Positions 50,866 through 59,599 of a stretch of DNA of 64,000 nucleotides are shown here, in pieces. Numbering within the stretch: position 1 is the first letter of the stretch; the number at the start of each line of letters is the position of its first letter. Source of the DNA: Cupriavidus sp. MP-37. Lineage in GTDB: Bacteria > Pseudomonadota > Gammaproteobacteria > Burkholderiales > Burkholderiaceae. Both the position numbers and the translations under genes were made by a program. The stretch lies in contig NZ_CP085345.1 of NCBI RefSeq assembly GCF_020618415.1, positions 2,108,001-2,172,000 on the forward strand, written 5' to 3'. Below the pieces are notes generated by a model. That model searched no databases and was not told the DNA's origin. It saw nothing but the letters and a program-made list of their open reading frames with translations.

Positions 50866-51858
50866 ATGTACCGGACTACTCAGACCCTTCGCGCGCTGCG
50901 TGCCGCGGCGTTCGGCCTTGCCTGCGTGGCTGGCACGGGCGCCGCAATGGCCCAGGCCTATCCCGCGCAGCCGATCCGCATGGTGGTGCCGTATGCGCCC
51001 GGCGGCACCACCGACATCATCGCCAGGCAACTGGCGCAGCGCATGTCGGAAAAGCTCGGCCAGCCGGTGGTGGTGGAAAACAAGAGCGGCGCCAACACCG
51101 TGATCGGTGCCGACGCGGTGGCCAAGGCGCAGCCGGACGGCTACACGCTGTTGCTGACCAATGACGCCACCTTCGTGCTCAACCCGGTGGTGCTGCCCTC
51201 GGTGTCGTACAACGTCACGCGCGACTTTGCGCCGGTGGCGACGATCGGCTACGTGCCGCTGGTATTGGCCGTATCCGGCAGCCTGCCCGTGGAAAGCGTC
51301 AAGGACCTGGCCGCCTACGCCAAGGCCCGCCCGCAGGCGCATAGCTACGGCTCGTTCGGCAGCGGCAGCCAGCCGCACCTGATGGGCGCGCTGTTCAACA
51401 AGCTGGCGGGCACCGACCTGGTTCACGTGCCTTACAAGGGATCGGCGCCTGCCGTGGCCGATGTCGTCGGCGGGCAGATCCTGATGACGTTCCCGGCGCT
51501 GCCGACCATCCAGAGCTTTGTTGCCGCGAAGAAGCTCAAGGTGCTGGCCGTCAGCGGCGACAAGCGCACGCGCGCGCTGCCGCAGGTGCCCACCTTCGAC
51601 GAGGCCGGCTACAAGGAGATGAATATCTCCGCCGTCTACGGCCTGCTGGCGCCGGCCAAGGTGCCGCGCGCGGTGGTGGAAAAGCTCAACGCCACCGTCC
51701 GCGACATCCTCGACGACAAGGACTTCGTGGAGAAGAACTTTGCCGCGCAGGGCATGGTGCCGATGAAGTTCAGTCCCGAGCAGTTCGCGCGCTATATCGA
51801 AACGCAGACCCAGCAGACGCGCAAGATCGTCGCGCTGGCGGGCGTCAAGGTCGAGTAG
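50866..51858 (+). CDS. Bug/TctC-type tripartite tricarboxylate transporter receptor
   Basis: 330 residues from ATG 50866 (TGGAG upstream). Signal peptide around ALRAAAFGLACVAGTGAAMA, mature start QAYPAQPIRMVVPYAPGGTT and further family motifs VVENKSGANTVIGADAVAKA, QPDGYTLLLTNDATF, VHVPYKGSAPAVADVVGGQI. Bug proteins are periplasmic receptors for carboxylates, very abundant in Burkholderiales, and may signal as well as deliver substrates to TctAB. No TctA/TctB genes are nearby. Its place in the operon suggests that it binds the pathway's carboxylic substrate. Confidence 0.93.
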   Translation: MYRTTQTLRALRAAAFGLACVAGTGAAMAQAYPAQPIRMVVPYAPGGTTDIIARQLAQRMSEKLGQPVVVENKSGANTVIGADAVAKAQPDGYTLLLTNDATFVLNPVVLPSVSYNVTRDFAPVATIGYVPLVLAVSGSLPVESVKDLAAYAKARPQAHSYGSFGSGSQPHLMGALFNKLAGTDLVHVPYKGSAPAVADVVGGQILMTFPALPTIQSFVAAKKLKVLAVSGDKRTRALPQVPTFDEAGYKEMNISAVYGLLAPAKVPRAVVEKLNATVRDILDDKDFVEKNFAAQGMVPMKFSPEQFARYIETQTQQTRKIVALAGVKVE

Positions 51859-51980
51859 CAGCCGCATCCGCCCGGTTGCGACAAAGCGCCGCCGCAGCCG
51901 GGCGTAACGAATTCACCTGGTTTCACCACGAACGATGCCGACACCGGGCAGGGTGCCGGCCGCATGGAGAAGGAAAGGAC

Positions 51981-52919
51981 ATGGAAGACGTGAAGGATGG
52001 CGGCACCGGGCAATCGCCGCGGATCGGCTGGATCGGGATCGGTGCCATGGGCCGCCCGATGTGTCTGAACCTGATCAAGGCGGGACATGTCCTGACGGTG
52101 TTCGACAGGGTGCCCACGCAGTGCGAGGCGGTGGTCGCGGCGGGCGCCCGTACCGCGCGGTCCGTGCAGGAGCTGGTAGCGCAGTCCGATGTGGTGTTCT
52201 CGACCATCTTCGACGACGCCGGCCTGCGCGCGCTGTTCCTGTCCGACGGCGGTGCCGGTGACGCGGCCAGTGCGGGCCAGATCTTTGTCGACATGAGCAC
52301 GGTGTCCCCGCAAGCCTCGGCCGAGGTGGCCGCGGCGTTGGCCCAGCGCGGCGCCAGCTGGCTGCGGGCGCCGGTGTCGGGCACGGTGTCGCTGGCCGCC
52401 AGCGCGCAGCTGAGTTGCTTCGTGTCAGGGCCGCGTCAGGCCTTCGACGCGGTGCAGCCGCTGCTGGCCCGCCTGTCCGCGCGCCAGTCTTATGTCGGCG
52501 CTGCAGATGAGGCGCGGGTGATCAAGCTGATGATCAACATGATGGTGTTCATGAGCACCGCGGTGATCGGCGAGGGGCTGGCTTTCGGCGCGCGCGCGGG
52601 GCTGGACCGCGCGCTGATGATCGACGCGATCAACGACAGCATCGTCGGCAGTCCGCACTACCGCACCAAGGCTGACAAGCTCAAGCAGCGGGAGTACGGC
52701 GCGGTCGGGCCGATCTCGCTGGTGGTGAAGGACCTGGACATGGCTTTGGACGTGGCACGCGACAACGTGGTCCCGCTGCCGATCTCGTCGCTGGTACGCC
52801 AGTACCTGGCGATGATGCAGCACCGCGACCTCGGTCATCTCGATATTGCTGCGCTGGCCGATGTGCCGGCGTGGACCGGTGCGCCGGGCGGCACCGATGC
52901 ACCAATCAATGCCAACTGA
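51981..52919 (+). CDS. NAD(P)-dependent oxidoreductase, 3-hydroxyisobutyrate dehydrogenase family
   Basis: 312 residues from ATG 51981 (GGAGAAGGAAAGG upstream). Rossmann start IGWIGIGAMGRPMCLNLIKA, linker FVDMSTVSPQASAEVAAAL, substrate loop RAPVSGTVSLAASAQLSCFV, and helical C-terminal domain with the catalytic Lys in VIKLMINMMVFMS. The family oxidises or reduces beta-hydroxy acids such as 3-hydroxyisobutyrate, tartronate semialdehyde or 2-(hydroxymethyl)glutarate. In this operon it would oxidise or reduce a hydroxy acid made from the ring-cleavage product. The N-terminal 12 residues are extra. Confidence 0.9.
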   Translation: MEDVKDGGTGQSPRIGWIGIGAMGRPMCLNLIKAGHVLTVFDRVPTQCEAVVAAGARTARSVQELVAQSDVVFSTIFDDAGLRALFLSDGGAGDAASAGQIFVDMSTVSPQASAEVAAALAQRGASWLRAPVSGTVSLAASAQLSCFVSGPRQAFDAVQPLLARLSARQSYVGAADEARVIKLMINMMVFMSTAVIGEGLAFGARAGLDRALMIDAINDSIVGSPHYRTKADKLKQREYGAVGPISLVVKDLDMALDVARDNVVPLPISSLVRQYLAMMQHRDLGHLDIAALADVPAWTGAPGGTDAPINAN

Positions 52920-52973
52920 AGGGGCCTGCGCGAGCACGCGTCGTAGCCCGATTCATATAAAGAGGATGGAGAC

Positions 52974-54134
52974 ATGAAACGCAAGCAAACTACCCGGGCG
53001 CGGCACGGCGCCCTGTGCGCCGCGATGGCGGCGCTGCCCCTGGTGCTGGCGTCGCCGCCGGCGCTGGCCCAGGCCAGGTCCGCTGCGGAACCGGTGCGCA
53101 TCGGCGGCCTGTTCTCAACCACCGGCGGCCTGGCGGCCGTGGGGCAGGCCGAGCGTGAAGGCGCGCTGCTGGCGCAGAAGGTCATCAATGCCCGCGGCGG
53201 CATCAACGGACGGCCGCTGGAGATGATGGTCGAGGACGACGGCTCCAGCCCGGATTCGGCGGTGGCCAAGGCCAACGCGCTGCTGCATACCCACAAGGTG
53301 CGCGCCATCATCGGCCCGTCCGGCATTGCGCAGACGGTGGCCATCGGCGGCATCACCCAGGCGCAGAAGGTGCCGCTGTTCGCCTTTTCGGGGCTGGGGC
53401 CGGCAGTGGAGCGGGAGCGCACTTGCGTGTTCCACCTGACGCCATCGCAGGAACTGAATGCGCGCGCGGTGCTGGCCTATGCACGCGACAACGGCCTCAA
53501 GCGCGTCGGCGTGCTGCATGACTCGGGCTACGGGCAGGTGGTGTGGAGCAGCATGAAGACGCTGGACCGCCAGTACGGTGTCAGCTTTGTGCAGGTGGAG
53601 AAGTTCGAGATCGCGGCGACGGACGTGACCACCCAGGCGGCGAAGCTCAAGGCCGCGGCACCGGATGCCATCGTTGTCATCTCCACCTCGCCGGCACCCT
53701 TCCGCAACGTGCGCCAGCTGAAGATCGGCGCGCCGATCATCGCGGTGCACGGCACCGCCACCTACGAGACCGTCAAGGGCATGGGCGAGGCCGCCGACAA
53801 CATCATCCATCCGGAGTTCATCGTCTCCGAAGATCCGCTGCCCGCGCAGAAGGAGTTTGTCGAGGCTTACCGCAAGGAATACGGCAAGTTGCCCAAGCAT
53901 TTCGCCGCCGTGGGCTGGGATGCGGTGATGGCGCTGGCCAATGGCCTGAAGACCGCGGGCGCGGACGCCGCCGGCGACAAGCTCTGCGGCGCCCTGCGCC
54001 GGCCTTACCAGGGCGTCACCACCGGCTACGACTTCGCCGCGCCCGACATGGGCGGCATGACGCTGGCCGGCTTTACCTACTCGAAGCTGCAGAAGGGCCA
54101 GTTCGTGCGGCTGGACTACAAGCCCCGGCCGTAG
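52974..54134 (+). CDS. ABC transporter substrate-binding protein, branched-chain (Liv) type
   Basis: 386 residues. Signal peptide near residues 10-33 (LCAAMAALPLVLASPPALA), then the type-I periplasmic-binding fold: VRIGGLFSTTGGLAAVGQAE, GALLAQKVINARGGINGRPL, MVEDDGSSPDSAVAKANALL and the hinge IIGPSGIAQTVAIGG. GGATGGAG serves as ribosome site. It starts the five-gene set binding protein, two permeases and two ATPases. Relatives import aromatic acids as often as amino acids, fitting the catabolic context. Confidence 0.93.
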   Translation: MKRKQTTRARHGALCAAMAALPLVLASPPALAQARSAAEPVRIGGLFSTTGGLAAVGQAEREGALLAQKVINARGGINGRPLEMMVEDDGSSPDSAVAKANALLHTHKVRAIIGPSGIAQTVAIGGITQAQKVPLFAFSGLGPAVERERTCVFHLTPSQELNARAVLAYARDNGLKRVGVLHDSGYGQVVWSSMKTLDRQYGVSFVQVEKFEIAATDVTTQAAKLKAAAPDAIVVISTSPAPFRNVRQLKIGAPIIAVHGTATYETVKGMGEAADNIIHPEFIVSEDPLPAQKEFVEAYRKEYGKLPKHFAAVGWDAVMALANGLKTAGADAAGDKLCGALRRPYQGVTTGYDFAAPDMGGMTLAGFTYSKLQKGQFVRLDYKPRP

Positions 54135-54164
54135 CCGGCGGCGGTCGCGGAAAAGGATCCGGCT

Positions 54165-55052
54165 ATGTCTGACACCCTCATTTTCCAGGCGGTCCTGTCG
54201 GGGATCACCAATGGCTTCGTCTACGCGCTGATCGGCGTGGGCATGGCCATCATCTTCAAGGGCACCCGCATCGTCAATGCCATGCAGGGCGAGTTCGCGG
54301 TCATCGGCGCGCTGGTTGCCGTGTTTGCGCTCAACGCGCTGGGCTTGCCATATCCCGCGGCGATTGCCGGCGGCATCGTCGCCGGCGCTGCCAGCGGGCT
54401 GCTCATCGACGTGCTGTTCGTCCGGCCGATGATGCGCCGCGGCGCCGGCGAAGAGAGCTTCCTGCTGCTGACCATCGGCCTGGCGTTCGCGCTGTCGGCC
54501 GCGGCGCTGTACTTCGGCGGCCGCGATTCGCACCTGCTGCCGGCCATCGGCGGCGAAGGCGTGGTCGAGTTGCTGGGCGCGACCGCGCCGATGCATGCGC
54601 TGGCGCTGGTGGGGATCTCGGTGCTGCTGGTGCTGGCGTTGCGCCTGTTCTATACGAAGACCCTCGTAGGCCTGGCCATGACCGCGGCGTCGCTCGACCC
54701 GGACGGGGCTACCACCACCGGCATCAGCGTGCGGCGCATGCGCACGCTGACCTTTCTGCTCGGCGGCGGCTTCGGCGCGGTGGCGGGGGTGCTGGTGACA
54801 CCGCTGCTGTCGATGAACTACCAGATGGGCATCGGCCTCACGCTGAAGGGCTTTGCCGCGGCCATCCTCGGCGGACTGGGCAATCCGCTGGGCGCGGTGG
54901 CGGGGGGACTGCTGCTGGGGCTGACCGAGTCGCTCGCGGTGGTGGGCTTCCCGTCGGGCTATCGCGACGTGGTCGCGCTGTCGATCCTGGTCGTCATCAT
55001 GATTCTGCTTCCCAACGGCGTGCTGGGCCGGGCGGGACGCAAGGGAGGATAA
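54165..55052 (+). CDS. ABC transporter permease, LivH type
   Basis: 295 residues with about eight membrane helices. Family features: FQAVLSGITNGFVYALIGVG, FKGTRIVNAMQGEFAVIGAL, RPMMRRGAGEESFLLLTIGL, the cytoplasmic coupling stretch TTTGISVRRMRTLTFLLGGG, and LKGFAAAILGGLGNPLGAVA. It forms the inner-membrane channel with the LivM-type protein whose gene starts 2 bp after its stop. Confidence 0.93.
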   Translation: MSDTLIFQAVLSGITNGFVYALIGVGMAIIFKGTRIVNAMQGEFAVIGALVAVFALNALGLPYPAAIAGGIVAGAASGLLIDVLFVRPMMRRGAGEESFLLLTIGLAFALSAAALYFGGRDSHLLPAIGGEGVVELLGATAPMHALALVGISVLLVLALRLFYTKTLVGLAMTAASLDPDGATTTGISVRRMRTLTFLLGGGFGAVAGVLVTPLLSMNYQMGIGLTLKGFAAAILGGLGNPLGAVAGGLLLGLTESLAVVGFPSGYRDVVALSILVVIMILLPNGVLGRAGRKGG

Positions 55053-55054
55053 GC

Positions 55055-56029
55055 ATGAATATGTCATCGAATGCCGCGCGCGTGCTGCTGTTGGCCGTGG
55101 TGGTGTGGGCGCTGGCCGGGCAACTGCTGTCGCGGCACTACATCGACCTGCTCAACTTCGCCGCCATCCTTGCCGTGGGCGGCCTGGGCGTGGGCCTGCT
55201 GCTCGGCCAGTGCGGCATCGTCAACCTGGCACAGGCCGCGTTCTACGGCATCGGCGCCTATGCCTCGGCATACTGCACCACGGCGCTTGGCTGGCCGGCG
55301 CTGGCCGGTGCCGCAGCCGGCCTGCTGGTCAGCGCGGCGCTGGCCGCCGCGATCGGCGTGCCGGTGCTGCGCCTGGGCGGCTTTTTCCTGGCGCTGGCGA
55401 CGCTGGCGGTGGGGAGCATCGCCAATGTGCTGTTCTTCGAGTGGGACTGGCTCACGGGCGGCACGCTGGGCATCGGCGGCATCCCCAAGCTGTCGCTGTT
55501 CGGCTTTGCGCTGGACACGCCGGAGCGCTATTACTACTTCGCCTGGCCGCTGGTGGCGCTGCTGCTGTGGCTGGTGGACAACCTCGTCAAGGGCCGGCCG
55601 GGCCTTGCGATGCGGGCCATGCGCGATGCCGCGCCGGCCGCGCAGGTGCTCGGCATCGACATGCACCGGCTGAAGACCACGATGTTCGTGGCCTCGGCCA
55701 TGCTCGGCTCGCTGGCCGGGACTTTGTTCGCCCACTATGTCTCGTTCGTCAGCGTGCAGAGCTTCACGGTCGAGCGCTCGATCGTGTTCCTGCTGGTGCC
55801 GGTGGCCGCCGGGGCGCGATCCACCTATGGCGTGGTGCTGGGCGCGTTGTTCGTGTCGCTGGTGCCGGAACTGTTGAGCGGCCTGGGAGATTTCCACCAG
55901 GTGCTGTTCGGCGCGGTGCTGGTGCTGGTGGTCACGCTGATGCCAGGAGGGATCACGGGTGGCATCGCCGGCATGCTCAGGCGCATGGAGACCCGCGCGC
56001 ATGCCCGCGTGCTGAAGGAGGCGCGATGA
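55055..56029 (+). CDS. ABC transporter permease, LivM type
   Basis: 324 residues. LivM features: LNFAAILAVGGLGVGLLLGQ, GIVNLAQAAFYGIGAYASAY, GVPVLRLGGFFLALATLAVG, the coupling region MRAMRDAAPAAQVLGIDMHR and GARSTYGVVLGALFVSLVPE. Pairs with the LivH-type permease. Its stop overlaps the ATG of the LivG-type ATPase (ATGA). Confidence 0.93.
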   Translation: MNMSSNAARVLLLAVVVWALAGQLLSRHYIDLLNFAAILAVGGLGVGLLLGQCGIVNLAQAAFYGIGAYASAYCTTALGWPALAGAAAGLLVSAALAAAIGVPVLRLGGFFLALATLAVGSIANVLFFEWDWLTGGTLGIGGIPKLSLFGFALDTPERYYYFAWPLVALLLWLVDNLVKGRPGLAMRAMRDAAPAAQVLGIDMHRLKTTMFVASAMLGSLAGTLFAHYVSFVSVQSFTVERSIVFLLVPVAAGARSTYGVVLGALFVSLVPELLSGLGDFHQVLFGAVLVLVVTLMPGGITGGIAGMLRRMETRAHARVLKEAR

Positions 56030-56832
56030 ATACCGCCGTCGCTGATTTCAGCACCCGCGCCGAGGGCGCGGCCAGCGCGCAGGCGCTGCTGCGGGTCGAA
56101 GCGATCGCGCACAGCTTTGGCGGGCTGGACGTGCTGCGCAACGTCGCGTTCGAAGTGCCAGCTGGCCGTATCGTCGGCCTGATCGGGCCAAACGGCAGTG
56201 GCAAGACTACCTGCTTCAACATCATCTCGGGATTCTTGCGTCCCAGGGGCGGCAAGGTTCTGCTGGCGGGCCGGGACATCACCGCAGACACCGTGCAGCA
56301 GCGCAGCCGCGCCGGGCTGGTGCGCACCTTCCAGACGCCGCAGGTGTTCGAGCACATGACGGTGCTGGAGAACCTGATGGCCGGCTGCCACAAGGCCACG
56401 CGCAGCGGCGTGTGGCACGCGATGCTGCGCTCGCCGCTGTCGCGCCGCGAGCTGCAGGGGATGCATGAGGCGGCGCTGGCGTGCGCGCGGAAGTTCGGCC
56501 TGGAAAGCCTTCTGCAGCACCAGGCCGGCACGCTGCCGGCGGGCCAGCGGCGCATTGTCGAGCTGGCGCGCGCGTGCATCGGCGAACCGGGCCTGCTGTT
56601 GCTGGACGAACCGTCGTCGGGGCTGAACAGCGAAGAGATCGAACTGCTGCGCGCATGGATCCTGCGGCTGAACCGCGAAGGCATGACCATCCTGCTGGTG
56701 TCGCATGACATGGGTCTGATGACGATCTGCGACACCGCCCACGTCCTGTATTACGGCGAGATCATTGCCAGCGGCACGCTGGAACAGGTGCAGGCGGACC
56801 CGCGCGTGCGCGAAGCTTATCTGGGAGTGTGA
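56026..56832 (+). CDS. ABC transporter ATP-binding protein, LivG type
   Basis: 268 residues. Walker A LIGPNGSGKTT, Q-loop LVRTFQTPQVFEHMTVLENL, a variant signature LPAGQRRIVELARA (most ABC proteins have LSGGQ; LivG proteins vary here), Walker B GLLLLDEPSSGLN and the H-loop LLVSHDMGLM. One of two ATPases driving the transporter. The first 25 residues precede the ABC core. The ATG overlaps the permease stop by 4 bp. Confidence 0.93.
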   Translation: MNTAVADFSTRAEGAASAQALLRVEAIAHSFGGLDVLRNVAFEVPAGRIVGLIGPNGSGKTTCFNIISGFLRPRGGKVLLAGRDITADTVQQRSRAGLVRTFQTPQVFEHMTVLENLMAGCHKATRSGVWHAMLRSPLSRRELQGMHEAALACARKFGLESLLQHQAGTLPAGQRRIVELARACIGEPGLLLLDEPSSGLNSEEIELLRAWILRLNREGMTILLVSHDMGLMTICDTAHVLYYGEIIASGTLEQVQADPRVREAYLGV

Positions 56833-56834
56833 CC

Positions 56835-57554
56835 ATGCTGAAAGTAAAAGGCCTGCGCGCCGAATACGGCGCCGTGCCCGTACTGCACGACATCGATATC
56901 GAAGTCGGGCCCGGCGAAGCAGTGGCCATCGTCGGGGCCAACGGCGCGGGCAAGACCGCGCTGGTGCGCACGCTGTCGGGGTTGTTGCGGCCGATGGCGG
57001 GCAGCATCGTCAAGGAAGGCGTTGAGATTGGCCACGTGCCGGGGCATCGGCGCTTCGAGCATGGCATTGCCGTCGTGCTGGAGAACCGCAACCTGTTCGG
57101 CGAACTGTCGGTGCGCGACAACCTGCGGCTTGCCGAGCATGCGGGCAGGCGCGCCCGCGGCGGCGCGCTGCGCTTCACCCATGACGAAGTCTGCAAGTTG
57201 TTCCCGCTGCTGCGGGAGCGTGGCGACACCCAGGTTGGCCTGCTCTCGGGCGGCCAGCAGCAGATGGTGGCGATCGCGCGGGCGCTGCTGCTGCAGCCCG
57301 ACCTGCTGATCATGGACGAGCTGACCACCGGCCTCGCCCCGCGCATCGTCAAGGAAATCCTTGCCGTGCTGAACCAGCTGCGCGAACGCGGCCTGAGCAT
57401 CGTTCTGGTGGAGCAGAGCGTGGCCATTGCCGCGGAGATGACGGATCGCGCCTATGTGCTGTCGGTGGGGCGCGTGATCCACGAAGTCCGGCGCGGGGAG
57501 TGGCAGGCCCTGCTGAACGACAAGACGCTGGTGAAGGCGTACTTGCATGGTTGA
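56835..57554 (+). CDS. ABC transporter ATP-binding protein, LivF type
   Basis: 239 residues from ATG 56835; a GTG 6 bases earlier overlaps the previous stop. Walker A IVGANGAGKTALVRT, Q-loop IAVVLENRNLFGELSVRDNL (Gln replaced by Glu in this class), signature LLSGGQQQMVAIARALLLQ, Walker B LLIMDELTTGL with Glu, and H-loop-position VLVEQSVAIA, where LivF-type proteins normally have Gln instead of His. It is the second ATPase of the transporter. The start of the NTF2-like gene lies at or just past its end. Confidence 0.92.
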   Translation: MLKVKGLRAEYGAVPVLHDIDIEVGPGEAVAIVGANGAGKTALVRTLSGLLRPMAGSIVKEGVEIGHVPGHRRFEHGIAVVLENRNLFGELSVRDNLRLAEHAGRRARGGALRFTHDEVCKLFPLLRERGDTQVGLLSGGQQQMVAIARALLLQPDLLIMDELTTGLAPRIVKEILAVLNQLRERGLSIVLVEQSVAIAAEMTDRAYVLSVGRVIHEVRRGEWQALLNDKTLVKAYLHG

Positions 57555-57564
57555 GGAAACGGAC

Positions 57565-57975
57565 ATGAGCCATCCGGCAACGATTGCCAGGGGATACACG
57601 CAAGATCTCGCTGCGCTCAGGCAGGCGGACGCCTCGCGATACCGCGCGATGCTCGCAGGTGATATCGCCGCGCTGGAAAAGCTGCTTGCCGATGAGCTGT
57701 CCTATACCCACTCGTCGGCATTGCAAGAGGGCAAGCAGGCATACCTGGCATCGCTGCGCAGCGGGCGGGTGCGCTACCTGCAGGCGTCGGTGCAGGACGT
57801 GGGCCAGGAGATCTACGACGACATCGCCGTGATGCAGGGAAAGGCCCTGCTGATCGCGATCGTCGATGGGGTGGAGCGGACGCTGGACAACCGCTTTCTC
57901 AGCGTATGGAAGCGGCAGGACGGCGCGTGGCAGATGGTGGCGTGGGCCTCGACGCCAATCCCGCCTGCGCCTTAG
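57565..57975 (+). CDS. NTF2-like (SnoaL/DUF4440) family protein
   Basis: 136 residues from ATG 57565, which has GAGGAA upstream; an ATG at 57547 overlaps the end of the LivF-type gene. Cone-fold features: RYRAMLAGDIAALEKLLADE, LSYTHSSALQEGKQAYLASL, and the last strands RFLSVWKRQDGAWQMVAWAS. Members include isomerases, hydratases and small ring-modifying enzymes, and many are uncharacterised. Its position inside the catabolic operon makes a small-molecule enzyme likely, but no catalytic assignment is possible. Confidence 0.82.
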   Translation: MSHPATIARGYTQDLAALRQADASRYRAMLAGDIAALEKLLADELSYTHSSALQEGKQAYLASLRSGRVRYLQASVQDVGQEIYDDIAVMQGKALLIAIVDGVERTLDNRFLSVWKRQDGAWQMVAWASTPIPPAP

Positions 57976-58019
57976 CCGGGAATTTCAACTGCCATAACAA
58001 TAAAGGTGGGGAGACACAC

Positions 58020-59111
58020 GTGAATTTGAGCAAGTTCCTGGCCGGGACGGCACTGTCAGTACCGCTGGCAGCCGCAGCGCAGTCGGTCACGCTGTATGGC
58101 GTGTTTGACACCGGCGTAGAGTATGTCAACAACGTCGGCCCATCCAAGGATGGCGTGGCGCGCGTGCCGGTGCTGACGGGCACGGTGCCGTCGCGCTGGG
58201 GCCTGCGCGGCAGTGAAGACCTGGGCGGCGGCCTGAAGAGCGTGTTCGTGCTGGAATCAGGCTTTGCGCCGGATTCCGGGCAGGCCAACCAGGGCGGTCG
58301 GCTGTTCGGGCGCCAGGCGTTCGTGGGCCTGTCAGGCAACTGGGGGCAGGTGGCGCTGGGGCGGCAGTACACCATGCTGTTCTGGGCCAATCTGGATACG
58401 GACATTCTCGGGCCAAACATCTATGGCTCGGCTTCGCTTGACAGTTATATCCCGAACTCACGCGCCGACAATGCGGTCTCGTACAAGGGCACCTTCGGCG
58501 GCCTGACGGTGGGCGCAACCTACAGTTTCGGGCGCGACGCCGTCAATGCCGGACCGAGTCCGGCGGGGACCAATTGCGCCGGCGAGAATCCTGCGGACCG
58601 TAATGCCTGTCGGGAGTGGTCCGCACTGGTGATGTATGAAACCAAGTGGTGGGGCGTGTCGGCCAGCTACGATTCATTGCGCGGCGGGCCCGGCGCCTTT
58701 GCCGGCCTGACCAGCAGCGGCCTCTCAGACGACCGCCTGTCGCTCGGCGGCTATATGCTGCTGTCGCGCACCAAGCTTGGCCTGGGCGTGATCCGCCGCG
58801 ACAACGAGGCCAGCCCGACGCCGCGCTCCGACCTTTGGTACGGCGGTATAGCCTACGACATCACGCCGGCTCTGACGCTGGCCGGACAGGTCTACTACCT
58901 GCGCTACCACCACAGCGACAACAAGGCGATGCTGTATGCGCTGCGCGGATCGTACGCCTTCAGCAAGCGCACCTCGGTGTATGCCACCGCCGGGTTTATC
59001 GACAACGGCGGCCAGTTGGCGATGTCTGTCAGCGCCGGCCAGGCTGGTTCGAACCCGCCGCCGGGGGCGAACCAGTTCGGCACCATGATTGGCATCAAGC
59101 ACGTGTTCTGA
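58020..59111 (+). CDS. Gram-negative porin (OmpC-like, Burkholderiales type)
   Basis: 363 residues from GTG 58020 with GGGGAG upstream. Short signal peptide FLAGTALSVPLAAAAQ, first strand SVTLYGVFDTGVEYVNNVG, the family motif PSRWGLRGSEDLGGGLKSVF, LFGRQAFVGLSGNWGQVALG and terminal strand MIGIKHVF ending in Phe. A trimeric 16-strand outer-membrane pore. Placement after the ABC genes suggests that it admits the pathway substrate. Unusually short signal peptide; a longer upstream start was not evident. Confidence 0.92.
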   Translation: MNLSKFLAGTALSVPLAAAAQSVTLYGVFDTGVEYVNNVGPSKDGVARVPVLTGTVPSRWGLRGSEDLGGGLKSVFVLESGFAPDSGQANQGGRLFGRQAFVGLSGNWGQVALGRQYTMLFWANLDTDILGPNIYGSASLDSYIPNSRADNAVSYKGTFGGLTVGATYSFGRDAVNAGPSPAGTNCAGENPADRNACREWSALVMYETKWWGVSASYDSLRGGPGAFAGLTSSGLSDDRLSLGGYMLLSRTKLGLGVIRRDNEASPTPRSDLWYGGIAYDITPALTLAGQVYYLRYHHSDNKAMLYALRGSYAFSKRTSVYATAGFIDNGGQLAMSVSAGQAGSNPPPGANQFGTMIGIKHVF

Positions 59112-59149
59112 CGCCCACCGGCGCCGGACTCTCAGATGGAGGATGGGAG

Positions 59150-59443
59150 ATGTACTTCATCATTCATTGCCTGGACCATGCCGATGCCTTGCCGCGCCGG
59201 CTGGAGAGCTACGATGCGCACCGCGCCTATCTGGACGCGGCCGCGGTGCAGTGCGTAGTATGCGGGCCGTTGATGTCTGAGGATGGCGAACAGATGATCG
59301 GCAGCCTGTTCCTGGTGCGTGCGCAGGACAAGCAGCAAGTCGTTGACTTCAACCGGGGCGATCCGTTTCACCAGGCAGGAGTGTGGCAGCACGTGCATAT
59401 CCATCCTTTCGTGATGCGGGTCGATAACCGCGACCCGGCGTGA
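59150..59443 (+). CDS. YciI family protein
   Basis: 97 residues from ATG 59150 with GGAGGATGGGAG upstream. Ferredoxin-like alpha/beta fold: MYFIIHCLDHADALPRRLES, YDAHRAYLDAAAVQCVVCGP, LFLVRAQDKQQVVDFNRGDP, FHQAGVWQHVHIHPFVMR. The conserved His in the Asp-His pair near residue 24 and the late His cluster are present. YciI-like proteins are related in fold to muconolactone isomerase, and some act on aromatic ring-cleavage products or dehalogenate, so a step in the local pathway is possible. Last gene of the catabolic operon. Confidence 0.88.
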   Translation: MYFIIHCLDHADALPRRLESYDAHRAYLDAAAVQCVVCGPLMSEDGEQMIGSLFLVRAQDKQQVVDFNRGDPFHQAGVWQHVHIHPFVMRVDNRDPA

Positions 59444-59451
59444 ACGCGCAT

Positions 59452-59474
59452 GGTGTTTCTGCTGGAGAAACGCC
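59452..59474 (+). terminator. Hairpin after the catabolic operon
   Basis: Arms GGTGTTTC and GAAACGCC (7 of 8 pairs) with a 7-base loop, 8 bp after the YciI stop. Likely end of the long operon, upstream of aceE. Confidence 0.4.
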
Positions 59475-59599
59475 GTGTTCGCGATTTGCCGTCTTACCGT
59501 GGCGTGTGCCGGATGCTAGCCTTGGCAGCCATGTCCTGCAGTCCGTGTGCAAGCGGCGCGGGACACTTTGCCTGATCTACGCATCCGAGGAGTCCGACC

